From: Trichobilharzia szidati
Lineage: Eukaryota > Platyhelminthes > Trematoda > Strigeidida > Schistosomatidae
Direction: 5' to 3'
Length of the DNA: 64,000 bases
Assembly (NCBI GenBank): GCA_944472155.2
Contig: OX235277.1
Location: 22,578,804 to 22,642,803, forward strand
How positions within the stretch are numbered: position 1 is the first letter of the stretch; each line of letters starts with the position of its first letter. Position numbers and translations under genes: made by a program. The notes beneath the pieces are model-generated. The model did not search any database. It had not been told where the DNA came from and saw only the letters and a program-made list of their open reading frames with translations. Shown here in pieces: positions 24,566 through 36,283 of the stretch.

Positions 24566-25312
24566 TTCTTTTGAGAATTTACAAGCGTTTATTTTGATGT
24601 TTTCTTTACGTCAACTGGAAATTGCTGTTGCCTTCTATTTCTTGTGACAAATAACGTAATGAAGGCAAAAGAAGATTGCACATGAAAGTTTATTGCGCTA
24701 AACAGGAGCATATGATAGTACACTATGAGAGATAACTGTTAATTTACTTGTTAGTTTGGACATATAATGACAATGAAACGAAAACTGATTTCAAGACATA
24801 AAGTTAGGAGTAAAAAACAAGAAGTATGAATAACACGTGGTTTTGAGCAGGAAACTACTCAATTTATGTGTCAAATAAGGTACACATTATCAGTTCAGTT
24901 TGTGGACATCTTGTTTAATGAGGTTTCAGCCTCACTACATTTCCATTCAATGACCTGTAAAAGAGAACGGAATATTTTAAATGGTATGGTGAATGACCTA
25001 AGCCAAGTTGTTGAGATCATAGCAGTACAATAAAAGATATGGAGATTCCCTTTACTGAAGCAAACTCTCACTGTGTTATTTCGATCATTAATTTTACCGA
25101 ACAACGATGTAAATGGTTTTCGTATAAGTCTTTATTCCCCCATTTCTTCCGCTTATTACCACCTGCAATGCTTAATTCACCCATTACGTTTTCTTATATA
25201 CATATAAACATATCCATATGGTGCGCATTCTACAGCTAATACAAAGTATCTCAGAATTCGTGCATTATTCTATTTCTCATTTAAACGGCTATCAACCATA
25301 ATAAACTGATTC
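24566..25312. other. no gene seen
   Basis: Non-coding, no recognised repeat. Confidence 0.35.
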
Positions 25313-25613
25313 ATGCTAACATAGGAATAGGCAGGGAGAAATAGAGATGGATTGGCTATACTCTGAGGAAACCATCAAGTGACATCACTAGACAAGCCAT
25401 TACTTGAGTGGAACCCGAAAGGGAAGCGGCGAGTTTGTCGTCAGTGCAAGGGTGACTTGGAGGTCATGTGAAGGGGAGATGAAAACGTGTGGGCACACTT
25501 GGAAGCAGGTGAAAACTCTAGCAGAGAACCGAACTCAATGGAGACGCACGGCTGAAGCCCTATGTTCCTCTAGGAATTAAAGGAAACAATAATAATAATA
25601 ATGCTAACATAGG
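25313..25613 (+). mobile_element. RTE-clade LINE, short 5-prime-truncated copy with target duplication
   Basis: The body (25326-25600) matches the last part of the RTE element on the minus strand at 34.1-34.5 kb: a decayed WRWIGHTLRR-type segment, then gaagccctatgttcctcta and an aataataata tail. The 13-base repeat atgctaacatagg at 25313-25325 and 25601-25613 is a target-site duplication. Stops and frameshifts are present. Confidence 0.85.
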
Positions 25614-27097
25614 GAAGGCATAGCTAAAAATATCTTAGTTATCTCTAAGTTTCATAAAGCACAGTCATATGCATACTTTCTGCATTTCATATATGACTTC
25701 TATATGCAACTTGACTACTTCTTGAGGATATGAGTGATTCAGATATCATCAACCTGAAGGTATGCTATTTGCACAGCAGTGTTAATTTCACGCTTTCTCT
25801 TTTCGAATGATTCAACTGAAAATTATGAAAATTGTTCATCATCCCTGTCAACTAACACTAGTGTAATAAACTGAATTAATTTAATAGTACTTGTAGTAGT
25901 GGACAGTAAATTGGTCTAAATTTCACTGGTAATTTTACCATCAAGGAAAATACTGTAGTTCATAACTGTAGAGTTACGAGTAGTGTCAGATGTGTGTGTG
26001 TGTGGTTGGTGCTAATTGGACAGGAAGCGGAATATGCCAACACAAATTCTCGTCAACAGATACATGTAGTGAATTTTAAACAGCGGATGCATCGTTAAGT
26101 TGTGAACACTGTTCGCTCCTGTTCAAAAGGAGGATGAAATGTTGACTGACACATTCAAAACTAATATTACTTACTGGCAGATTTTTCATATTAGAGCAGC
26201 TGCATTCGGCCCCACCCCACATTTAGGTAAGTTTATTCTTTCATAATTTTGTATCATAAACCTTTCGAACCGGCAGTGCACACAACTTGTGTATGTACAG
26301 TGAAAATTGAAGAATGAAAGCAATTGAATGGCAAGAATGTGAAATGTCACAAAGCGTCACAGCCAAAGGATCCTGACTTCTGCAAACGTGGATCTTGAGT
26401 GGGATGCAGGTGGTTTTCAGTGATTTGGAAGTACTAAGAATAAACTAGTCTTCGAAGTGTTTATCACCTAAGAATCTGAGGGATGAAATAGCTAGACTTC
26501 ACGTTAGCTACATACTGACATCAATACGCGAAAGCTGCTCCATTTAGACATTATCAGGATTTATTTACAAATTCCTTCACGATGTCAGTAAATAGATCCA
26601 CTTCAATAATTTGGGAGAATTTCATCTTAGATGTGTTGTAGGAGTCCAGCCCTGAGGATACTCTTTGAATAATTTCGCATTTTCTTGATGAAAATCTACC
26701 GGGTGAATATCTCAAGATGAAGGTGTACCTGTATATGATATCTCACACGATATAATAGCCGTAAATCTTTATGGGTAGTTCACATAGTTCTTGTTTTCTG
26801 CAGAAATGAACAGCACATAAATCTCAGCGGAAGTAGAATGTCAAGAATGTCCATTATTTCATACATGTTCTGCATATGTTTACAATCTGTGTAGTATCAA
26901 ATTTGTGCTAATTACAACATTTAACGAATGGTAACAATAGTGAGTGATACGGATCATGTTTATGAAGCAGAAAACATCTAATCAGCCATCTCTGACAATC
27001 ATTTCAGTTGTCTGGAATGATGAAAATTGATGTGTAGTATCTACCCTAGACTAGAACTGGGAAAATGTATGTTAACTGATATATGACGTTGGTTACA
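25614..27097. other. no gene seen
   Basis: No supported feature. A plus-strand block of 30-32 bases before gtaagtt (26190-26224) has a fair acceptor but no consistent frame or parent gene. Confidence 0.35.
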
Positions 27098-27131
27098 GAA
27101 CCATTCGAAAACCTGGGAGTACTGGATAGCT

Positions 27132-27161
27132 GATTCATCCCAGTTTGGGACTCTTTATCAG
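27132..27161 (-). ncRNA. degenerate hammerhead core
   Basis: The minus strand reads CTGATAA, then a GTCCC/GGGA stem II, then ATGAATC in place of the canonical ACGAAAC. Both core strands carry substitutions, so it is probably inactive. Confidence 0.45.
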
Positions 27162-27336
27162 TACACGCCCATCAGCTGGGGGTTCGAACCCAAAACCTTC
27201 TGGTTACTAGGTGAGCTAGCTCGTAGACCATTAAGCCACTGGGACCCGTTACAATGGCCCATGAATTCTAACTTTTACCAATTCACGACATAGCGCAAAG
27301 GCTAGCCAATGTCTTCGGCAAGTATTTGTCCTCAAA

Positions 27337-27366
27337 CTGATGAAGAGTCCCAAACGAGGACGAAAC
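27337..27366 (+). ncRNA. hammerhead-like core
   Basis: CTGATGA (27337-27343), a GTCC/GGAC stem II with three extra bases (AGA) on its 5-prime side, then CGAAAC. The conserved core bases are intact; the extra bases are shared by all four copies of this element type in the window. Confidence 0.6.
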
Positions 27367-27605
27367 AGCTCTCCAGTACTCCCTAGTGGTTTTCCAATGG
27401 TTCTCTAACCAATGTCAGCTCATGATGAAATCCCTACAAACCAATACTTGATACATGACGATTGGTTAACGCGTGAATATACATGTCAACATCCGTGATC
27501 TGTTTCTGTGAAAGGTGAGAGCTCCTTGTGTTTACTTTTCTTATGCCTAATAACAGGAACATATGTCAACTGATATAAATGAATTTGATTGGTCATCATT
27601 CTTAC

Positions 27606-27617
27606 AGTGTGTGTTAA
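27606..27617 (-). CDS. weak 12-base exon candidate downstream of gene A
   Basis: The minus strand reads TTAACACACACT between an acceptor ending tatttcaaag and gtaaga. It lies after the in-frame TAA of the 27872 exon, so it would be 3-prime UTR or chance. Confidence 0.2.
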
Positions 27618-27871
27618 CTTTGAAATACCTAAGAAATAGTTAACTTTTCTTCGCGCTCTTCATTTGCAGAAGTTTCATTATTTATGATAGATGTTTCCGT
27701 TATAATATCTGACTGCTTTCACAACGTATTCAAACTCTCATCGTTTTAACATGAAGATTTTGCAATTTCTAGTGCCATACCGGTAGGCACAAGACACAAC
27801 TATTATTATTATTTCTACAGATTATTTTCCTTCAATAGAAATAAAAGAATATGTCCATGGGTGGGACTTAC

Positions 27872-27898
27872 CTGCGGTTTATGAAGTTGTAGAAGCAC
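27872..27898 (-). CDS. candidate 27-base exon of gene A, with in-frame stop
   Basis: On the minus strand the acceptor cggttttcaaatcttcag is followed by 27 bases and then gtaagt; both signals are strong. In phase 1 it reads ASTTS or similar and then TAA, which would end gene A. In phases 0 and 2 it is fully open, so it could instead be an internal exon of another transcript. Confidence 0.5.
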
Positions 27899-28080
27899 CT
27901 GAAGATTTGAAAACCGCCTACTGTAATTAGTTGAAAATGAACGATGTTTCCAAATGATGCAACTACTTGTAGAGCAGCAGTTGCAAAGGGTTTTGTCCAT
28001 ACTATGTTGTCTTCAATAAGTATACAAGAGGGAAAAAAATGGATTATCAATTCATTGAAGATTCCTCCCAGTGACATCAT

Positions 28081-28290
28081 ACGCCAGGCTCACTGAGTGG
28101 AAGCCTATGAAAACTGACGACTTCAGGGTCTGAGAGTGAAATTCAGAATATCATGTGAAGAGAAGAAGAAAGCATGCAGGCGGCCCTGAGACGACCTGCA
28201 ATCGACTACAGAGAATCAGATGCCGCTAAAGACCTGTCTCGCACTGCGAAGACAAGAACTGAGTCATTATGCAGGTTATAATAATGATCT
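28081..28290 (+). mobile_element. very degenerate RTE-like 3-prime fragment
   Basis: Segments such as atcatacgccaggctcactg and gcaggcggccctgagacgac resemble the IxRQAxxxVEP...GRP stretch near the end of RTE proteins seen at 59.8 kb. The match is loose and the frame is broken throughout. Confidence 0.3.
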
Positions 28291-28690
28291 TTTCAGAAAG
28301 GCCTTTGTAAGTCTTCACACTGACATTCCATTCTGACACAGTTTCTTATAAGCGTCTGATAATTGTCAGTCAGTTAATCGTTACACTTAATATGGGGTTG
28401 AATCTTTTAATTTAAATTTAAACAATATAAGCTGGCCACCATACTGAATTATGTGTCAGCAGTTACCTAGTCATCACTGCAAATATCAACCTGTTAGCAA
28501 ATATCAAGTATCAGTCTTATCATGTCACGTTACTGTGACCATTCTTAATATAACTACTAATTTGCGATTGCCAAACGTGGGTCTCAGTTCACAAGATAAA
28601 GTTTGTTAGCTTGTGATAGCCTTCCACAAGGAATATAATGTGTAATTGTATAGTAAACATATAAAAACCACAATCAAATACTTTACTCAC

Positions 28691-28714
28691 TCTTTGGTTT
28701 AAGTTTCTGACTTA
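28691..28714 (-). CDS. candidate 24-base micro-exon of gene A
   Basis: The minus strand has an acceptor ending gtgctgtgacactttag, 24 bases, then gtgagt. In phase 1 it reads about SQKLKPK, a basic stretch. The pyrimidine tract is only moderate. Confidence 0.35.
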
Positions 28715-28719
28715 CTAAA

Positions 28720-29169
28720 GTGTCACAGCACATTGTTAATTTATGTGAAACGTAGAAAATGAGATTGCAATTAGAAATTTATTCTAACATTTATACAAAT
28801 GTGAAAGCCTCTACTGAGAACTCAGAAAGTCTTAGCTGGGTCCTAGCAGAAAATTGTCCAGAAGGTCATGAAAATTTGAAAGGACGTTAGCAAACATTCA
28901 AGCACACGAAGAACTAACAACAAATGGAAATACTGTCAGTCTCCTACATATCCCTCAGCGATAATGGCGTGTTATCTGCATGCAGCATGACTACATGAAC
29001 CGACCACTCCAAAATTGCTGCAACCGAAAAGTATCACGCAAAGTATACAAATGAGAAAATGTTATGCTTTCTGATAACTGACTTCAGTTTATGTAGCATT
29101 TTTAACCGTGGTTAATAATCAAAGTGATTTTATCCTTAATTTATTTCATGTAATATTCTGCGAATTTCA
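28720..29169. other. no gene seen
   Basis: Intron-like sequence next to the PLE pair. Confidence 0.3.
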
Positions 29170-29555
29170 AGAATATGATGGAGAAGGTTTGTAGCTCAGG
29201 TGGATGATTTTGATGTGGTTGTATTCTCTGAGCTAGCTGGATGGTTTATTTGAGAAGCTTTCATCACCCTACTGGGTGACATCTTCAGCGCATACTTCTA
29301 TTTGAATTGAAGTGAGCTTTTAGATTTCTCCACGAGTTTATTAGTTATCTCTCGTGGTGGCCTTGCACGTGATTAGTTGCTTTTGTGCGTTTTCATACCT
29401 TCTAGGCTACTTGTATTGGAAATGATTGTTTTCTTGACTTGAACTTTCACCTTTTGTGCGTGAGATTTCCTTCTTATCAGATGGTAAATTTTGCCTGTGT
29501 CGATGTGTCTATTGATTGATGATTCACTGAAATGCCAAGCTTCACTCCCACCTGA
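29170..29555 (-). mobile_element. Penelope-like element 3-prime end, inverted partner
   Basis: The minus strand encodes a decayed C-terminal tail (SEAWHFSESSINRHID, then QKVKVQVKKTIISNTSSLEG) clearly matching the plus-strand copy at 30.05-30.29 kb. It is followed by the same 3-prime hairpin and UTR. It lies tail-outward against that copy, forming an inverted pair. Confidence 0.75.
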
Positions 29556-30360
29556 AGGAAAATTCAAGAGAGATATCTCATGGAGGTCTTCCAAAAAATG
29601 GATATCCACGAAATTTCATCAAAAGACATATACCCCCAAGCCAACCTATCAAACCAAAAGCCCCCAAGGAAAGCACAAAGAAAGTTGCCCTGCCATATAT
29701 AAGGGATATATCAGAAATCACTGCAAGACTCGTCAAACCCTTAGGAATTGACGTTGCACACAAACCAACAAAATCACTTCACTCAGTTCTATGTCAACCA
29801 AAAGACTCAACAGCGAAAGAAGATAAAACCAACATCATCTACAAAAAAAATTGTAACAACTGCGAAAAACATTACATTGGTCAAAGTGGACGTCCCCTTC
29901 GTCTTCGTATCCACGAACATAAGCTAGCCGTCAAAAGACATGACATCCACTCCCTCATATCACTACATACAGGCAACCACGGGCATCAATTCGATTGGGA
30001 CAATGTTCAGATATTAGACAGAGGAAACAACAAAAATGCTAGAGAATTTTTAGAAGCTTGGCATTCCAGTGAATCATCAATCAATAGACACATCGAGATT
30101 GACAAAATTTATCAACCGATAAGAAAGAAACGTCACACACAAAGAGTCAAAGTTCAAGTCAAGAAAACAATCAGTTCCAATACAAGTAGCCTAGAGGGTG
30201 TGAAAACACGAAAAAACAACCAATCATGTCCAAGGTCACCGGGAGAGATAATAGATAAACTCGTGGAGAAATCTGAAAGCTCACTACAAAATTGAAGTAT
30301 GCGCTGAAGATGTTACCTAGTAGGGTGATGAAAGCTTCGCAAATTAACTATGCAGCTCAG
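29556..30360 (+). pseudogene. Penelope-like element, GIY-YIG endonuclease end
   Basis: A frame from about 29680 to a TGA at 30292 encodes a GIY-YIG-type domain. It shows IIYKKNCNNCEKHYIGQSGR, then LRLRIHEHK and an EFLEAWHSS helix followed by SSINRHI. The conserved tyrosines, the HYIGQ segment, the arginine and the terminal glutamate region are visible. The CxxC near the start is typical of PLE endonucleases. The reverse transcriptase part is missing, and the join to upstream sequence at about 29.57 kb is an inversion breakpoint with the minus-strand copy. The 3-prime UTR continues to about 30360 (gttacctagtagggtgatga). The copy is 5-prime truncated and cannot move by itself. Confidence 0.8.
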
Positions 30361-33300
30361 AGAACACAACCACTTCAAAAAAGTTCAAGAATAAACTGAG
30401 TGGTGAAGACGTTGTTGGATATATTAATTTATGATATCTTGAAATGTGAGACGCTGCAGAGCGAGGCGACTAATTTCAGTCGGCTAACTTAACACTGACT
30501 TACACTCTTGAACTAAAATGATAAAGTGTATCAATGAATCCGGTTGACAATGGTGAGTAAACTTCAAATAGAAAATCGCATGAATTATTTTACGGATTGT
30601 TGAAATATTCACTTCAAACTTCCTCCTGACAAAAACGTGGACGCCATGAATGATATTCACTTAGTGACCTAATTGTCCGAGGTAGATGTATCTGTATGTA
30701 ATGTATTTATGTATAATAAGGGTCTGTTGTTCTTACTGACTGAGAACAATCTCTCTTCTTATGTTCCTGCTTGTGCTTTGAAGCTCGGGGGTTGTTTGAG
30801 ATTCTGTGATGTTATTCCTCCTTCAGACGAGTTACTTATTGCCTTCCCTTAGCAAACCATGGTCCACGTGCTATTATTATTGGTGCCAGTTATATCATAT
30901 CAATAGTGTTGAAGTTATCGAACTCAAAAAAGTGTTTAGAAGGGAATATTCATTTCTGTTAAATGAGAGTAATTTTTCATACTTGTTCTCCCTGAGAAAT
31001 AAAAAAGTTCTGAAAATGTTTAGAGACAAATGAAGTTGTTGACATACTGTGAAAACGAGCTTCTAGACTGATGATATGAAATCTCTGACAGAAATGTGAA
31101 GAGGACAAAAGAAGTTCGTATTCAGTAAATGAATTTAATGATTAGTTGTGACTAAACATGCTAATCTAGTTAAGATTAGTGTAACTTGTACCGAGTGAGT
31201 TTAGAATTACATGACTTGACATCACACTGAAAAATAACCAATTTGCATGACAATTTATGAACAAAAGTTGGTGTCTTTATTTTCCTTTGTCGGTTAAGCT
31301 CCTTTGGTATGGAAATAAACTTTCTAATTTCTAAGGTTGTTTCAAGAAACAGAGAAGCAGAGATGTTTACTACGTATGAAGAAAATATTCACCTTGAAGA
31401 AACTGGTAATTTCCTCAGCGAGAATTGTCTCTCAGATTTGGAAATCAGCTTAAAATCGTCACTAAAATTTTTGTCTGATTTTTGCGTTCTGAGTGGAAAT
31501 CAGGTTTACCGCAGCGCATCTCACTTGTGGTCTGGTTTGTATCATCATTTCTGATTAGTTCTACAACGGCCTACAAGCTTTCACCCCTTCTTCACATGAT
31601 ATTCTCCATGTCCCACTCAGACATATGACATGTCCTTTTGTACTGAGGTTCCACTTGAATGTCTAGTGTGTTATGCTTCGCTCAATGATCTTCTTTGTCT
31701 TTGTCCAGTCCATCTTTGCTTTATTTTTGTAGACTGAATGACCAATAAGTTATCTGCTAGGTCACTTTTTTTGTCAGAGTTCTACAGTGTTTATCCTTTT
31801 CAGTCAGAAATCCGATCCAAAGCAACTGCAGTCTGTCGGAAAACCCTTTCAAAATGCGTGCACTGAATATCTAGAGCATACAGAAGTGATGACTTGACCA
31901 TAGTATTGGAAATTTGGATCTTGTTCTATGTGTTGAGTTCTGCAGGTTTCCTCACTGATTTCAGGGTATATCCATTAGATAATGAATTATATAATATATA
32001 GAAAACTTCAAAGCATATACATACTTATGAGTTCTAAATTAATACAAAACGACCAATTTGTTAAAATTAGAAAAAAAGGGAACATCAGGAAAAAATGAAA
32101 GAAAAGAAACTGAAGATGCGCCGCATCGTGAAGTTAAATGTGAACTTAAATATTAAACAGGTTGTCTCATACAGGATAAGTTTTAGGCTGTATGAAAATT
32201 AGCGGAAGCCTGTTGTCAATGTAAGTGAACATTGAACGTTGGTTCATTGGCCTTGGTCGCCATTGGCGGGCGACTGGAAGGGGCAAATGGTTCAGTCGTG
32301 TACAAGTTGGGAGAAGACGAAAGAATACGAATAAAAGTACAGCATATTTATTGTAAAACATTTGTTTACAGACTATGTACTAACCTCGATTTTAATTGCC
32401 AAATAATACAACTTCCTCCTTACAACCACTGGTGTTTTGGAGTTAAAGTCGAGTATCAGTCGTAGTAATTATAGGTTCGGAGCGTCTTCGTAACAATAGG
32501 AACTTAAGGTTAAGTTCCTTGACACCTGTTATTGACCGGTTTTCCAGCATTATTGCTGTGTCATTAACAGCCTTTTCCTGAGAAGTTTACCACTCACGGC
32601 ATCTAGGTTTTCTTGAGTGATGTCACGTTTTACCATTGTTATTCTTATAAAGGAATATTATGACCACTTTTCGCATACATCTCACATAGCAAGTCCACTT
32701 GGGCTTGTGACGAATTATAGCGGAAATAATTCACATTACTCGCTCCATTATATACATGCATCAATTACATAATACGGGGATAATTCAAAATATAAATACG
32801 CTCATGAATTTTCTGAATTAACGTAACGTAATGTTCAGGTTGATAAAATTAGGATGAAAATGAACTGAAAGAGAACGTCGGAGGGTAGCAAATTAAAAGC
32901 CGAAATGGAATGTCCAAACATTAACAGAGACCAGCAATTTATGTCCGTACTGCTGTCACAAGTAGATCAGCTGGAAGATTTTCAGGGTTTACCGGCCGAT
33001 TTGTTGAAAACTGTACCCGAACATTATAGGTTCTGAGAAGTCATGTGGCTAAACATATGAGTGATTTTTCTATTGAATAACTGTATCGTCTGATATATAT
33101 TTGTGATAATGCCGAATTAAACATTATAGAAGCAGTATTATCAAAGAATCTGTTAAGCGGGGAAACTTTGAGACGTACATTTAATGTTTAGTTTAAATAC
33201 AACATTGCAGTTTAATGCCGTACTGTGTGAAATCGTATGCGGTATCACTTAAGGCCTCTATTCGCTGGTGTCTTTGTGGAGAGAGCTGTCTGCAAGCCAA

Positions 33301-33376
33301 AACTGTAAGCAACAATTCACGTCAATGTTCACGTCCCGAATCCGAGCCAGGAGAGAAAATGAGGACAAAGCCTCAC
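30361..33376. other. no gene seen; intron-like
   Basis: No supported gene. A 44-codon plus-strand stretch (32905-33040, starting MECPNINRDQQFMSVLL) and nearby open pieces up to 33560 could be remains of an element protein, but I recognise no motif. A plus-strand 12-base block before gtatgt at about 30.68 kb is not called. Confidence 0.35.
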
Positions 33377-33385
33377 CTTGAACAA
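33377..33385 (-). CDS. candidate 9-base micro-exon of gene A
   Basis: The minus strand reads TTGTTCAAG after an acceptor ending ttattggttgttgag and before gtgagg. Phase 1 compatible. The acceptor is T/G-rich, so support is moderate. Confidence 0.3.
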
Positions 33386-34020
33386 CTCAACAACCAATAA
33401 CAGCAGATTTAACCTGGGCAGATACTATTCGCAGACCAGACTGTCTAAGAAACAGCCACCAAGAGATGAAAGAATTGTTTTCAGCAAGAAAACAACCCAT
33501 CAGAATACGTTGCTTCTTTTCCAACCAATAACGAAAAGTAATACACATAAAAATCGATAAATATCTCTTGATTTTCTTAATAAAAGACCTGTTGCCTGCC
33601 CCTTGTCTTCTGTCGATTCATTTGTATTGTGAGCTGAGAGAATTGTGAATATAGTGATGTTTTTTCCTCTTTCACACTAAAGATAAGTAGATGGTACTTC
33701 TATAGTTTGTAATTAAAACTGTTCGATGTTTAATCTCCTCGAAGATTTAAGGTTGACATTCACATTATGCATTTTTGTCTCTTATGCGTATAACGTGCTG
33801 TTTTACCTGAGACCTTCGTGTTCAGATACTACTTATTATCATGGGAAGTGCTTCAGTACTATTGTATATTGCATCATCTGCCAGCTGCTAAATATGACGT
33901 CTGCCAATGCGAATAATGGTGATTTTATGAGAATCATATTGAAGGGAATTTAATGTTGTGTCGTATTTTGAAAAAAAATGAGCATGAGAAATGCTTTCAT
34001 AGATGTTATCTTCAACTCAC

Positions 34021-34029
34021 TTTGATTAG
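34021..34029 (-). CDS. candidate 9-base micro-exon of gene A
   Basis: The minus strand reads CTAATCAAA between a strong acceptor (atcgttttctgcattctag) and gtgagt. Phase 1 reads NQ plus flanking codons. The RTE element begins about 100 bases upstream and does not touch it. Confidence 0.5.
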
Positions 34030-34133
34030 CTAGAATGCAGAAAACGATTGAATGACAACACTCAAAGCGTCAGATTCAAATACAGTTATACTGTTTTCTT
34101 AAGGATCTTTTACCATACACAATTCCGCTTATA

Positions 34134-35312
34134 TAATAATAATTATTATTATTCTTATTATTATTGTTTCCTTTAATTCCTAGAGGAACATAGGGCTTAA
34201 GCCGTGCGTCTCCATTGCTTTCGGTTCTCTACTAGAGTCTTCACCTGGCCCCAAGTCTGACCACATGCTTTCATCTCCTCTTCACATGTCCTCCTCCAAG
34301 TCACCCTTGCACTGACGACAAACTCGCCGCTTCCCTTTTCGGCTTCTACTCGAGCAATGCCTTGTCTAGTGATGTCACTTGATGGTTTCCTCTGAGTATG
34401 GCCAATCCATCTCCATTTCTTCCTGCCTATTTGTTGTACAATCGGTTCCTGGTTGGTTCGCTCCCAGAGATCCCTGTTACTGATCTTTTCTGGCCGGCTA
34501 TCTGATCTTGAGTGTTGAGCGAAGACAAATGTTAATGAAGGTCTGTAGTTTGTTTGAGATGCTCTTTATGATGAGCAGTGCAAGTCTCTGATCCGTATAG
34601 TAGCACCGACTGGCTTCACATTGGAGTTGAAATTCCGGATAATATTTTTGATGCTGAGTGCTGTTGACCTCCACACAGACTTGAGAGTAGTGAAAGCTTG
34701 TCTTGCTTTTCCGATTCTTGCTTTGATATCCTCGTCAGTTCCGCTTGTAGTTGAAACGATGCTTCCCAGGTAAGTAAAGGAGGTTGCTTCTTTCAGGTTC
34801 CTCCCATTTATGCTGATCGTTGTCTGTTGTTGTTGTTCTTGTCGAGGAGTCTTCATTACCTCTGTTTTCTCTATGTTCACCTGAAGTCCTATGTTTGATG
34901 CTTCTTCTGCCAACTCGTTGCTTTTCACTTGCATATCTTCCAGTTTTTGGGAAATCAGACATATATCATCGGCGAAGTCCAGATCCTCCAAGTTTTTTGT
35001 GTGAGTCGATTTTATGCCTGTTTCCTCATTGCCCGCTGTTTGTCGCATTATCCAGTCTACTGCGATCAGGAAAATCATTGGCGATAGTAGGCAGCCAGCT
35101 TGTCTTACTCCTGTCCTCACTTCTTTGAAGGATTCCGTTAGTTTCCCGTTGTGGATTACTTGGCATGCAGCATTGTCGTACAGCTGTTGGATGAGATGTA
35201 TAATTGTCGGTAGCACCCCGTAGTAGCGAAGTAGTTTCCAAATCACCTCTCGATCGACGCTGTCAAAGGCTTTCTCAAAGTCGGTGAAGTTGAGATAGAG
35301 AGATCGGTCGGC
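34134..35312 (-). pseudogene. RTE-clade LINE, reverse transcriptase half, truncated
   Basis: From 35312 leftward the minus strand encodes the middle and end of an RTE reverse transcriptase. It shows FTDFEKAFDSVDREVIW (motif A aspartate), a GVRQAGCLLSP segment (one extra residue compared with the usual GVRQGC) and DLDFADDICLIS, the catalytic motif with both aspartates. The TYLGS and KARQAF segments follow. Near 34618 an extra two bases break NVKSVLLYGSET, and the last part continues in another frame (WRWIGHT, then ARVEAEKGKRR). The 3-prime end is ggaattaaaggaaacaataa with ATT-rich tail. The 5-prime half with the endonuclease is missing. It is a dead copy lying wholly between candidate exons 34021 and 35479 of gene A. 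Confidence 0.9.
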
Positions 35313-35478
35313 CGCTTATATAAATATTTCACTTAGTAGTAGTAGTAGGATTCAGTCAGTACATGTGTATATACATATTTCTGTTGTACAGTCGGAGTTT
35401 CATGCTGTTTTACAGATCCACAAGGGTAAACTTCAGTGAATAACGTGATCAAGAAGTGAAAAACAAATATTCACATAC

Positions 35479-35484
35479 CCTCAG
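35479..35484 (-). CDS. candidate 6-base micro-exon of gene A
   Basis: The minus strand reads CTGAGG after a strong T-rich acceptor (tttattaaaatttatctag) and before gtatgt. Phase 1 compatible. Confidence 0.45.
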
Positions 35485-36104
35485 CTAGATAAATTTTAAT
35501 AAAATAATAGAAAAAATACATATTTAGTAACATCTGGAAAATATGAAATTGTTTCACTCTGAAAAGAGCCCATTATTTCCAGTTACAAGGAAATTAGCCT
35601 CAGATTTAGACATAAACACATTAGGAAGTAAACAAAACTTATCTAGAATTTATGATCTTCTTTATCTGCACCTCACACAAATCTGAATTCTTAGCACCAT
35701 GTAGCGAAGAAACCACTGTACTGATTTTGGTATAGAAATAACACAATTATATCGGAAGTGCTAACTCACGATTGATGGATAGACCATACGCTACATCATT
35801 GGAAAACATTCATAGCACAAGTGAATGATTTGATGTAATCAGATGAAATATGTGACAACATTTAACAATTTTATTGACCCACAACAGATCACCTTACTTA
35901 GTTAGTGATAATTTCAGATATATTCAAGATGATGTATATCGGAGTGAAGCAAGTGAGCAAGTTTCATTTGAAAACAGTTGGTTTCATTTATGGGTTATTT
36001 ATTTAGTAAAACTAAGAAATGTTGGTTATCTACGATTTTCCCGGGAACAATCAGAACTGAAGTTTGCTTTTCTCTAGTTTTACTTTATTATTCTTTTATT
36101 TTTG
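35485..36104. other. no gene seen; intron-like
   Basis: No recognised repeat or gene. Confidence 0.35.
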
Positions 36105-36283
36105 ATTACTGCTTGATTCCACACAGTACATTTTGTTAGAAGTTTGGAATTTTCAGCATATGATATCAGTAGCCCAAATTTTGCAGACGGACCATTGATA
36201 TCAGGTGTGCGTCGGCAGAGGATCGAACCCCGGACCATGTGCATGGTCTGCAAGAGTCCTAACCACTGTGACACTAACGCACA
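36105..36283 (-). mobile_element. tRNA-derived SINE, body type B
   Basis: The minus strand has the same tRNA-like head as the other SINEs (gtgcgttagtgtcacagtgg, B box ggttcgatcc). Its body is different: it contains gggctactgatatc and ends tgtggaatcaagc. The same body is found at 46605-46775. Confidence 0.75.

Larger units (their letters stand above)
27098..27407. mobile_element. Sm-alpha-like short element, two inverted arms with hammerhead motifs
   Basis: The minus strand has a tRNA-like pol III head (A-box-like tggcttaatgg, B box ggttcgaaccc) followed by a hammerhead-like core. The plus strand carries a second core at the other end. Outer sequences gaaccattcgaaaacc and ggttttccaatggttc are inverted copies. 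Schistosome Sm-alpha elements are known to combine a pol III promoter with a hammerhead; assignment here is by those features only. Confidence 0.65.

Noticed and set aside
29491..29751. Independent small ORFs on both strands around 29.5-29.7 kb
   Set aside because: They are frames across the junction of the inverted PLE pair.
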